This document shows positions 1 through 5,721 of a DNA stretch of 8,776 nucleotides, in pieces; position 1 is the first letter of the stretch, and each line of letters starts with the position of its first letter. Source of the stretch: DAOSVX01 sp964616495 (lineage in GTDB: Bacteria > Bacillota_I > Bacilli_A > RF39 > UBA660); contig CAZTRF010000040.1 in NCBI GenBank assembly GCA_964616495.1, positions 1-8,776 of the forward strand, written 5' to 3'. The position numbers and the translations under genes are program-made. Under the pieces are notes generated by a model. The model was not told the origin of the DNA and made no database searches. It saw only the letters and a program-made list of their open reading frames with translations.

Positions 1-73
1 ATACTCCTAAATATTTAGCCAATCTAACTTTTGATATTCCTAATTCTTGTAATAATTCATTTAACTTGTCCAT
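1..73 (-). CDS. Small helix-turn-helix DNA-binding protein, 5' end only
   Basis: Only the first 24 codons are in the window; the gene runs off the left edge. It starts at ATG 73-71, 7 bases after a purine-rich GGAGAGAG site, behind a consensus promoter. The visible residues include LLQELGISKVRLAKYLGV, which reads as the first part of a Xre/Cro-type helix-turn-helix: a helix, a short turn, then 'LAKYLGV' as the start of the positioning helix. From family knowledge such short proteins usually bind operators as dimers. Target and partner are unknown. It could regulate neighbouring genes, but nothing in the window proves this. The recognition helix lies outside the window, so the family call rests on a short stretch. 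Confidence 0.6.
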   Translation of the reverse strand, partial: MDKLNELLQELGISKVRLAKYLGV

Positions 74-104
74 TACTTCACTCTCTCCTATTATTTACAA
101 TACC

Positions 105-134
105 ATTATATATTACTTAACATTTTGTTGTCAA
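105..134 (-). promoter_or_regulatory. Sigma-A-type promoter of the helix-turn-helix gene
   Basis: TTGACA (134-129) and TATAAT (110-105) are separated by 18 bases, and both hexamers match consensus. The expected transcription start is near position 98, giving a leader of about 25 bases before ATG 73. The -35 lies directly beside the T-tract of the upstream gene's terminator, so the two signals are packed end to end. Confidence 0.8.
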
Positions 135-135
135 T

Positions 136-160
136 AAAAAAAGCTCTTTTTTGAGCTTTA
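136..160 (-). terminator. Intrinsic terminator after the 133-residue protein gene
   Basis: On the minus strand AAAGCTC and GAGCTTT (159-153 and 146-140) form a 7-bp stem around a six-A loop, followed by a run of seven Ts counting those in the stem (142-136). It begins about 10 bases past the stop codon at 171-169. The plus strand also has a T-rich tail, so weak bidirectional action is possible. Confidence 0.8.
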
Positions 161-168
161 TTTTAATT

Positions 169-570
169 TTATTTTCCTCTACCAATAGCTGAAATAACTT
201 CTTCAGGTGTTATTTTACCATCAGATAATTCTTCATCGGTAAAATCATAATAAGCAGGATAGCCACCAGTAATAGTACGTGATGGACATTTTTTACCAAA
301 AGTATTATCACAGCTTGGGCAATCATCTGAAGTTTGATGGTATTCTTTACCACTCATAATATCAACATAATGAGTCCCTGAACATAGTGAATTAACCTCT
401 CTTACAAAAGCTTTACCGCCATCTAAATTAACTGCTATAACTCCGTCAATAAGAGTACCCGCTAATATATGATCTCTTTTCATAACATGCTTGTATCCAA
501 TAATTGAAACAGCTCCAATTGCTACTGCTACTACGCCAGCTCCAATACGTACAAAAATCTTTTTATCCAT
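169..570 (-). CDS. Small membrane-anchored Cys-rich protein of unknown function
   Basis: This 133-residue protein is not one I recognise. A hydrophobic segment at about residues 6-26, after a basic MDKK start and followed by YKHVMKRD, looks like an uncleaved signal anchor. The rest (about 35-133) is polar. It holds four cysteines (C63, C84, C87, C95), with C84/C87 as a CxxC, and histidines at 67 and 78, so it could bind metal or carry disulfides. The C-terminal 25 residues are acidic (DFTDEELSDGKITPEEV). The start is supported by an AGGGGG ribosome binding site 7 bases upstream. It has its own consensus promoter, overlapping the end of the metallopeptidase gene, and its own terminator, so it is a stand-alone transcription unit. 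The side of the membrane is uncertain: positive charge flanks both ends of the helix. Confidence 0.8.
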   Translation of the reverse strand: MDKKIFVRIGAGVVAVAIGAVSIIGYKHVMKRDHILAGTLIDGVIAVNLDGGKAFVREVNSLCSGTHYVDIMSGKEYHQTSDDCPSCDNTFGKKCPSRTITGGYPAYYDFTDEELSDGKITPEEVISAIGRGK

Positions 571-589
571 TATATTTCCCCCTAACGAG

Positions 590-602
590 GCTATACTATA
601 GC
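590..602. promoter_or_regulatory. 13-bp dyad over the -10 element, possible operator
   Basis: GCTATAGTATAGC (minus strand) is a perfect 6+1+6 inverted repeat that contains the -10 hexamer TATAGT of the 133-residue gene. A dyad with a 1-base centre cannot form a hairpin, so a dimeric repressor site is the more likely reading. It could also be a chance by-product of an AT-rich -10. No second copy was seen near the other promoters. Confidence 0.35.
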
Positions 603-623
603 AAAAAATGCATAAAATGTCAA
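595..623 (-). promoter_or_regulatory. Sigma-A-type promoter of the 133-residue protein gene
   Basis: TTGACA (623-618) and TATAGT (600-595) are separated by 17 bases. The transcription start is expected near 588, about 18 bases before ATG 570. The stop codon TGA (622-620) of the metallopeptidase gene lies inside the -35 hexamer, so the promoter sits on the end of the upstream gene. Confidence 0.8.
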
Positions 624-2284
624 TTTTTTATCTTAAAAGCAACTATATTTGGTACGATATACCTATTATTTTCATCTATTATAATTTGGTGTCTGCTAGG
701 AAGTTGCCCATAGCGAATTTTTATAGCATGAGTATAGCTTTCATCTTCAAAATAGATTTCTGCTACATTTGGTTTAAAGATTGGTTTCCCATCTTCATTT
801 ACTCCTAATGAAACCACTGCCATCACCTCATCATAAGTCATATCAATATCTTCTTCCCAAAATTCATCATCTCGGGGATATTCGGTATAATCAAGAATAC
901 CATTTAAATAATCTTCATTATTCGTATTAAAGTAACTTTTTTTAAACCCTGTTGTAACTTGTTTGCGTTCTGAAATATTAGCAAATTCATTAGAAAATCC
1001 AGAAGCATTTATCAAATTAAGATAATATGACATTACTAAATCTCCATGAATATCACGATTATATTTTTCATTATAATATCGTTCAAACATAATAGTAATA
1101 TTTTTTAAAGCATTGTTGTAATTGTTATTACATTCTTCTAATTCAGGATTATTATAATCTTCATTATTAACTAAAAGACTATATTTATATTCTTCGTTAT
1201 TCAAGGTATCAATAAATCCAATTAATTTATAAGCAAAATCTTCATCGTTTAAAATGTTTTTTAAAGCATCAACAATATAATTAATATCACCACTAAATTG
1301 AAAATATCTAAAAGACTCATTACCAATAATTTCAGCTAAAGCCTTAACAAGAGTAACTTCTACTGAATAACTTGTCTTTTCACCCACTCCGTATTCTTGA
1401 CAAAAAAGTTCATTAGTTCCTTCTCTTAAACCTTTGCCTATTGATTTGAAATTAGCAGTGAAAGAATGGTAAAATTCATGACGATAAGTTTCTTTATTAC
1501 ATTCTTCAAATGAAGAAGCATTATAAATTCTTATTTTATAATCAGTTGGGGTATATTTGCCATCAATAATTTCCCCACCTCTATCAGGACATCTATAATC
1601 ATAAAATTTAGAATCCAGTTTTGTTAATCTTTTAATTAAAAAGTCGTTGCCCATATATGAAAAATTATCTTCAAAAAAGGCTTTATTTTCTAATATAAAC
1701 TTTTTTTCATCTAAACTGAGATTTGGATTACTATTAATAGCGTCTACTATATCATCATACTTAAGCGGTTTCCCATTATTAATTTCTTCTTGATAAGATA
1801 AACCATAGGCCTTATCAAAAACTCCAATAGTTTGATCAGGAAATATTTTTATTACTCCTTTAACTATCATTATAGATCCAATAGTTAAAGTTAAGTAAAA
1901 GAAACCTTTAGCTATAAACAATTTTGTTTTATAGGCTTTACTATGTTTTTTTGATAAAATAAAACTATTATATTGATTAAATAACTCCATGTCTTCTGAT
2001 AACTTTAATTCTCCATTATTATATTCATAAAAGAAATTAAATCCAGATACTTTATCTAAATACATTTGATAAGTATTCCCTTTATATAAAATTTCCATTA
2101 GATATATATGATTAATAGGATTGGCAGATATGACCATATGATTAATAGTCTCTTTTAAAATGCTTATTTCTTCAGGAAATAAATTCCTTTTATTATCACA
2201 CAACGAAAAAAATATTTCTTCATTATTAGAAAAAACTTTATATTTGTTATTATTAAATTTTACATAGCCAATTATTTTTTTCAT
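620..2284 (-). CDS. Membrane-anchored HExxH zinc metallopeptidase, unknown family
   Basis: The protein is 554 residues. An N-terminal domain of about 120 residues looks beta-rich. A single hydrophobic helix at about 122-148 follows the basic stretch KKHSKAYKTK, which by the positive-inside rule predicts N-in, C-out. The large outer part holds HEFYH at 269-273, a classic HExxH zinc site with E270 as catalytic base. It is followed 14 residues later by LREGTNE (286-292), where E288 or E292 would be the third zinc ligand, as in gluzincins. Beyond it is a mostly helical, Asn/Glu-rich region. I cannot assign a peptidase family or substrate; an envelope or secreted protein is a fair guess. ATG 2284 has AGAGG a few bases upstream and an extended -10 promoter behind it, after the terminator of the SPFH gene. 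It could be an inactive relative, but the key residues are present. Confidence 0.85.
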   Translation of the reverse strand: MKKIIGYVKFNNNKYKVFSNNEEIFFSLCDNKRNLFPEEISILKETINHMVISANPINHIYLMEILYKGNTYQMYLDKVSGFNFFYEYNNGELKLSEDMELFNQYNSFILSKKHSKAYKTKLFIAKGFFYLTLTIGSIMIVKGVIKIFPDQTIGVFDKAYGLSYQEEINNGKPLKYDDIVDAINSNPNLSLDEKKFILENKAFFEDNFSYMGNDFLIKRLTKLDSKFYDYRCPDRGGEIIDGKYTPTDYKIRIYNASSFEECNKETYRHEFYHSFTANFKSIGKGLREGTNELFCQEYGVGEKTSYSVEVTLVKALAEIIGNESFRYFQFSGDINYIVDALKNILNDEDFAYKLIGFIDTLNNEEYKYSLLVNNEDYNNPELEECNNNYNNALKNITIMFERYYNEKYNRDIHGDLVMSYYLNLINASGFSNEFANISERKQVTTGFKKSYFNTNNEDYLNGILDYTEYPRDDEFWEEDIDMTYDEVMAVVSLGVNEDGKPIFKPNVAEIYFEDESYTHAIKIRYGQLPSRHQIIIDENNRYIVPNIVAFKIKN

Positions 2285-2300
2285 ATTTCCTCTATTTTTA

Positions 2301-2309
2301 ATTATAGCA
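2301..2309 (-). promoter_or_regulatory. Extended -10 promoter of the metallopeptidase gene
   Basis: TGCTATAAT is a consensus TATAAT with the upstream TG of an extended -10. No good -35 is present: the spacing leads into the T-tract of the preceding terminator. The predicted transcription start is near 2294, only about 10 bases before ATG 2284 and just before the AGAGG site (2293-2289), so the leader would be very short. Confidence 0.6.
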
Positions 2310-2323
2310 AGTTTAAATAAAAT

Positions 2324-2347
2324 AAAAAAGGTTTATTTCTAAACCTT
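2324..2347 (-). terminator. Intrinsic terminator of the Tim44/SPFH unit
   Basis: On the minus strand AAGGTTTA (2347-2340) and TAAACCTT (2335-2328) form a perfect 8-bp stem closed by a GAAA tetraloop, followed by a T-rich tail (TTTTTT from 2329). The TAA stop codon (2348-2346) of the SPFH gene overlaps the base of the stem. Confidence 0.88.
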
Positions 2348-3470
2348 ATTCTACTTTTTCACCACACTCTGAGCAGAACTTACCATTTACTGCAGCTCCA
2401 CATTTAGGGCAAACTTTTTTATCAAATAATGTCCCTGGTTCAGTACTATTTTCTTGGGCTACCGGAATACTTTCTGCTGTAGCATTTTGACTCGTTACAC
2501 CCATCATATTTCCGCCAATATTTTGGGCCATTCCCATTCCCATAAAGGCTCCTACAGAACCATTTGGATTATTTGCAGCTGCTTTCATAGCATCAGCAGT
2601 AGCACTTGCCATAAGGCCACTTTGCATATTGGCATTAGCAAATATCTTAGCATCATCAATTTTAGATACTCTAGCCATAGATTCATCAGTTAAGTTAATA
2701 TCGCTAAGAGCAACATCAGTTATTTCTAAACCATATTGTTTATGCCACGTTTCATCAAGAATGGTATTCATTTCATCAGAAATGTCGCTGCCATACATTC
2801 CCATATCACCAAAAGGAATTTTGTTCTTGCGCATAACAATAGTTAATGCTTTAGTTAATTGTTCAACAAACTTAGCTTTTAATTGACTACCTAATACATC
2901 TTCGATAGTAACAACATCACTAGCATTTGCTCCAATAACACTTTTGACTAAAATAATTGGATCTTTTACTTGAAAAGCATATTCCCCAAAAAATGTTACC
3001 TCTAACATTCCATAATTATCATCAGTAATCTTTTTGGGTTGAGGGCTTCCAAATTTATTTCCCGCTAAGACAAGCATATTTACATAATAAACTCTTTGAT
3101 CTTTAGCCGGCTCTCCACCATAAGTAAATCTTTTACCAATAGTTTTGAATGTTTCCCCTATTCCTTTCCAAAATCCACCAGTAAACACACTACTTTCAGT
3201 AGATGTATTCCATGTATATGTTCCTGGCTCGGCAGAAAATTCTCTTATTTCTCCATTTTCAATAATCATCATTGCCGTTCCTTCAGGAACAACTATTCCA
3301 CTTCCATTAGAGATTACACCTTCACTAGGGTTTTTATTTCCTTTTCCGTGATTTACGATTCCTCTCACAAGGAGTGTTTCTTTTGTCATTTCAGGACAAG
3401 TTACAAACTCTTTTAACTGATCTCCAAAAGCTGATGAAGTAGAACTTATAATTGATTTTAATAATCCCAT
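2346..3470 (-). CDS. YdjI-like SPFH-domain scaffold with C-terminal zinc ribbon
   Basis: The protein is 374 residues. Residues of about 35-270 match the SPFH/virion-core-like family in order: 'GSGIVVPEGTAMMIIENGEI' (57-76), the 'EPGTYTW' element (81-87), and the 'KIPFGDMG...YGLEITDVALSDINLTDES' end of the domain (218-264). A Gly/Ala/Met/Asn-rich segment follows (about 285-335), then a linker and a zinc ribbon with C354, C357, C366 and C369 (CxxC-x8-CxxC). There is no membrane helix, so membrane localisation must depend on partners. In Bacillus subtilis the related YdjI is recruited to the membrane by co-encoded membrane proteins and links PspA to it; the membrane Tim44-like protein just upstream fits the recruiter role here by inference. 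ATG 3470 has GAAGG 8 bases upstream. It is cotranscribable with the Tim44 genes and also has its own promoter. No PspA is present in the window. Confidence 0.87.
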   Translation of the reverse strand: MGLLKSIISSTSSAFGDQLKEFVTCPEMTKETLLVRGIVNHGKGNKNPSEGVISNGSGIVVPEGTAMMIIENGEIREFSAEPGTYTWNTSTESSVFTGGFWKGIGETFKTIGKRFTYGGEPAKDQRVYYVNMLVLAGNKFGSPQPKKITDDNYGMLEVTFFGEYAFQVKDPIILVKSVIGANASDVVTIEDVLGSQLKAKFVEQLTKALTIVMRKNKIPFGDMGMYGSDISDEMNTILDETWHKQYGLEITDVALSDINLTDESMARVSKIDDAKIFANANMQSGLMASATADAMKAAANNPNGSVGAFMGMGMAQNIGGNMMGVTSQNATAESIPVAQENSTEPGTLFDKKVCPKCGAAVNGKFCSECGEKVE

Positions 3471-3494
3471 TTTAAATACCTTCTTTCTTATATA

Positions 3495-3523
3495 ATTCTA
3501 ACATTTTTAAATAGTTGTTTCAA
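3495..3523 (-). promoter_or_regulatory. Internal promoter in front of the SPFH gene
   Basis: TTGAAA (3523-3518) and TAGAAT (3500-3495) are 17 bases apart, each one mismatch from consensus, and the -10 is preceded by TGT (extended -10). The -35 lies within the last codons of the upstream gene. It would let the SPFH gene be expressed above the level of the two Tim44-like genes. Confidence 0.6.
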
Positions 3524-4049
3524 TGTTAGTAATTACCCAATCATAATTTTCCTGATCATAAATAGCTCCACAATAATTACACTTGCCACTAGTATTAACA
3601 CTAATATTAGCCCCACATCCTGGGCATTTACGAGCTATTTTATTATCCTTAACTTTTTTATTTTTCTTTAGAGTCAAATAATTAATTTTCTCTATTCGAT
3701 GATCATTAACTCCTCTAAGATAATCTCCAGATATTTTATTTACCACATAATCCATATATCGACTAGTTAGCTTTATTTTTACGATAAAAGAATCATTTGT
3801 TTCCGTTACTTCTTCAATTGTAGTGCCTGCCACATTTAATTCATCATACATTTGTCTTTCGTTATTACTATTTAAACTTTCAAGTAATTCATCATATTTT
3901 TCTTCTAAATCAGTACTTAAAAAATGCCTAACTCGATCTAATTTATCGGTCATAATGCTCGATAGTAGCATAATAAACATATTATTTATATTAGTTTTAA
4001 ACATATCTTCATTAAAATTAGGATCTTCTTTAATTAAATTAATTAACAT
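3507..4049 (-). CDS. Soluble Tim44-like protein with zinc ribbon, paralogue of upstream gene
   Basis: The protein is 180 residues from the chosen start. It lacks a signal peptide or membrane helix. It aligns with the cytoplasmic half of the preceding protein: a Tim44-like region with 'FNEDMFKTNINNMF' (12-25), 'LSTDLEEKYDELLESL' (44-59), and a 'DYVVNKISGDYLRGVND..' stretch (100-116) matching 'DYLIDTKNNEVLRGSD' in the neighbour. A zinc ribbon (C142, C145, C157, C160) with the same CxxC-x11-CxxC spacing and a shared 'SGKC.YC' core ends the protein. I chose ATG 4049 rather than the TTG at 4070. It follows the upstream stop by one base and has AAAGGATGGAG directly before it, inside the upstream gene, which implies translational coupling. 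The role is probably a partner of the membrane-bound paralogue and the SPFH protein. The exact function is unknown. Confidence 0.82.
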   Translation of the reverse strand: MLINLIKEDPNFNEDMFKTNINNMFIMLLSSIMTDKLDRVRHFLSTDLEEKYDELLESLNSNNERQMYDELNVAGTTIEEVTETNDSFIVKIKLTSRYMDYVVNKISGDYLRGVNDHRIEKINYLTLKKNKKVKDNKIARKCPGCGANISVNTSGKCNYCGAIYDQENYDWVITNIETTI

Positions 4050-4050
4050 C

Positions 4051-4923
4051 TTACTCCATCCTTTGACCAATATTTTGTTTCTTACTCATTACATATTCAT
4101 TCGAATTAACTATAATGATACTATCACAATATTCACATTTACCACTTGCTTTTAATTTAACTTTAGCTCCACAGTTAGGACATTTTACTTGTCCACGAGC
4201 GCCTTTCTTAGCAGTTTTAACATAGGTAATTAAATAGTTAATATTCATCTTTCTCTTATCACTACCTCTTAAAACTTCATTGTTTTTAGTATCTATTAAA
4301 TAATCATAAAAACTAACATTCATACAAACATCTAAAGAAATAGTCCCATTAATATTTTCGGCTTTTACTACTTTAATATTATTTAAAGTAAAATCTTTCA
4401 TAATGTTTTTTTGATTTTTAATCTTCAAGGTATCTAATTGCATGCTATACATATTATACATCTCATCAGTAGTCAAATCTCTGATGGCCTCATCATCAAA
4501 ATTAGTCCATGCTTCTTGTATTTTCACAAAATTATCATAAGCCAGTTTTTGAAATTCTTCTCGATTAAATTCGCCAACTATTTTGGTTATTTCTTCGATT
4601 GGCAATTCTTGATAGTTTTGGCTAACATCAGTTGCCTTATTCATTACCGAACTACTTTTTCTAATGGAATATATTACCACTCCAATTATAACAACAGTTA
4701 TTACAATGGCTACAATTGGATTACTGGAAAAGCTTCCACCACCGCCATATCCGCCTCCCCAACTAGAGTCACTATCCCAATCGGATCCTCCACTCCAATC
4801 AGAACCACCAGAATCCCAGCTAGAATCAAATCCACTGTCAGCTTTTATCGGAGTTATAAATAGTAAAAATATTCCTAATATAACTATTATATAAGTAAAG
4901 TTTTTCTCTAAAAATTTTTTCAT
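4051..4923 (-). CDS. Membrane-anchored Tim44-like protein with cytoplasmic zinc ribbon
   Basis: The protein is 290 residues. It has a signal peptide (about 1-28, ending PIKA before DS), a 40-residue outer segment very rich in Ser, Asp, Trp and Gly (29-68), a membrane helix (69-87) followed by RK, a Tim44-like domain (about 115-240), and a zinc ribbon (C248, C251, C263, C266). The Tim44-like part shows 'FNREEFQKLAYDNFVKIQEAW', broken here as residues 119-132 and 133-139, then a 'LTTDEMYNMYSMQLDTLK' helix pair. Charge distribution predicts the Tim44 and zinc parts inside the cell. Bacterial Tim44-like proteins of this build are known in Firmicutes but poorly characterised. Beside an SPFH protein it may act as a membrane recruiter; that is inference. 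ATG 4923 has AGGTGA at a good distance and an extended -10 promoter. The gene follows a terminator, so it heads its own unit. Confidence 0.87.
   Translation of the reverse strand: MKKFLEKNFTYIIVILGIFLLFITPIKADSGFDSSWDSGGSDWSGGSDWDSDSSWGGGYGGGGSFSSNPIVAIVITVVIIGVVIYSIRKSSSVMNKATDVSQNYQELPIEEITKIVGEFNREEFQKLAYDNFVKIQEAWTNFDDEAIRDLTTDEMYNMYSMQLDTLKIKNQKNIMKDFTLNNIKVVKAENINGTISLDVCMNVSFYDYLIDTKNNEVLRGSDKRKMNINYLITYVKTAKKGARGQVKCPNCGAKVKLKASGKCEYCDSIIIVNSNEYVMSKKQNIGQRME
4054..4064 (-). promoter_or_regulatory. Ribosome binding site deciding the start of the second Tim44-like gene
   Basis: AAAGGATGGAG lies within the last codons of the upstream gene, just before its TAA stop, and gives GGAG 4 bases or AAGGA 9 bases before ATG 4049. 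This favours ATG 4049 over the TTG at 4070, which has no such site. Confidence 0.7.
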
Positions 4924-4940
4924 TTATTATCACCTATTTA

Positions 4941-4949
4941 ATTATATCA
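4941..4949 (-). promoter_or_regulatory. Extended -10 promoter of the Tim44/SPFH unit
   Basis: TGATATAAT gives a consensus -10 with the extended TG. The -35 region is weak (TTTCAT at 17-base spacing). The predicted start is near 4934, so the leader is about 11 bases and the AGGTG ribosome binding site (4935-4931) would lie at the very 5' end. The same TGATATAAT string occurs in front of the LiaF-like gene. Confidence 0.6.
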
Positions 4950-4970
4950 TTTTTTATAATTTGATGAAAC

Positions 4971-4996
4971 AAAAAAAATATTGTTTTCACAATATT
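4971..4996 (-). terminator. Intrinsic terminator after the LiaF-like gene
   Basis: On the minus strand AATATTGT (4996-4989) and ACAATATT (4984-4977) make a perfect 8-bp stem with a GAAA loop, followed by a run of eight Ts counting those in the stem (4978-4971). It begins 7 bases after the stop codon at 5006-5004. The stem is AT-rich, but the layout is classical. Confidence 0.85.
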
Positions 4997-5003
4997 CTTT
5001 ATT

Positions 5004-5692
5004 TTATATTATTTTAATACCACTAAAAGCACAAATATAATTTATATAAATTGTTTTTTTACTTTCCTCATCATCAATTTTTTTATTTTCTATGCCTCCA
5101 AATAATGGAGTACCTGAGGTAACTATTTTTACATCATCTGGAACATTAAAATCTATCCCTCCAAATACACTTATACAATCAATAATTACATCTTCTTTAA
5201 TATTAGCTTTGTTTAAATCTAATGAAAGAGTACCAAAAATTGCCGTACATGTTGCACCATTAAAATCACTATTTATTATCTCTTCACTACTAGCAAATAA
5301 AGCTAGATATTCTAGGCTACCTTTCTTTTGAAATTTTTTTCTTAGCTTTTTATTTAAAGCCGGTTTAAACAAGAAAGAAATTCCGATGATTATTATTAAT
5401 ATTGGGAAAAACATTTTTAAAACTTTAGTCCAAGCAATTACATCTTGACTAGCAAGTAATAATAAAGATCCTAACAAAATTCCTAATACTGAAGTAACGA
5501 ACATTCCTTTTTTAAATATTCCCAATAAAGATGGCACTATTATAAATAAAGTCCACCATCCTTCAAAGAAAATATCAATTTTAGTAATCTCTNNNNNNNN
5601 NNATTCCACCATCCACAAGTATTTCCCAAAAATAAGGCTCCCACTAAAATAATTATTATTCCCCAAAATATACTTCTTTTATCTTTTCTCAT
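5004..5692 (-). CDS. LiaF-like membrane protein, interrupted by a sequence gap
   Basis: This is a LiaI/LiaF-type envelope-stress protein. Before the N run the first 30 codons from ATG 5692 read MRKDKRSIFWGIIIILVGAL and on to GNTCGWWN, the standard opening helix of this family. After the gap come EITKIDIFFEGWWTLF and three more membrane helices, ending near the basic stretch LNKKLRKKFQKK. The C-terminal part of about 110 residues is a repeated beta domain with 'AIFGTLSLDL', 'SVFGGIDFNVP' and 'TPLFGGIENK', typical of the LiaF C-terminal domain. The two halves are in different frames across exactly 10 Ns, so the true gap should be 2 modulo 3 long. In B. subtilis LiaF restrains the LiaS kinase; no LiaRS is seen here, so the partner is unknown. 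The start has AGAGGAAGGG before it. A TTG at 5666 in another frame is not the start. Confidence 0.85.
5593..5602. other. Assembly gap (10 Ns) inside the LiaF-like gene
   Basis: Ten Ns interrupt the coding region just after codon 30. Reading frames on the two sides differ by two bases, so ten is a placeholder or the gap is mis-sized. A real length such as 8, 11 or 14 would restore one frame. Confidence 0.95.
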
Positions 5693-5698
5693 ATATAT

Positions 5699-5708
5699 CC
5701 CTTCCTCT
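5699..5708 (-). promoter_or_regulatory. Ribosome binding site deciding the LiaF-like start
   Basis: AGAGGAAGGG stands 6 bases before ATG 5692. It shows that translation begins upstream of the N gap in the frame giving MRKDKRS, not at later candidates in another frame. Confidence 0.75.
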
Positions 5709-5712
5709 TTGT

Positions 5713-5721
5713 ATTATATCA
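5713..5721 (-). promoter_or_regulatory. Extended -10 promoter of the LiaF-like gene
   Basis: TGATATAAT is formed by the TGA stop codon (5721-5719) of the preceding gene followed by TATAAT. No good -35 was found at 16-18 bases. The start would be near 5706, 14 bases before ATG 5692. It would allow separate expression, though readthrough from the upstream gene also seems open because no terminator lies between. Confidence 0.5.

Noticed and set aside
4049..4070. TTG 4070 as the start of the second Tim44-like gene
   Set aside because: It would overlap the upstream gene by 20 bases without a ribosome binding site, while ATG 4049 is well placed after AAAGGATGGAG.
504..4894. Several plus-strand open frames of 66-141 codons
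   Set aside because: All lie opposite strong minus-strand genes with recognisable domains. Their translations are low-complexity or lack family signals, and none has a convincing promoter and ribosome binding site.
5004..5666. Start of the LiaF-like gene at TTG 5666
   Set aside because: That frame gives an N-terminus unlike the family, reached only by reading through the N gap. ATG 5692 in the other frame has a strong ribosome binding site and the expected first membrane helix.
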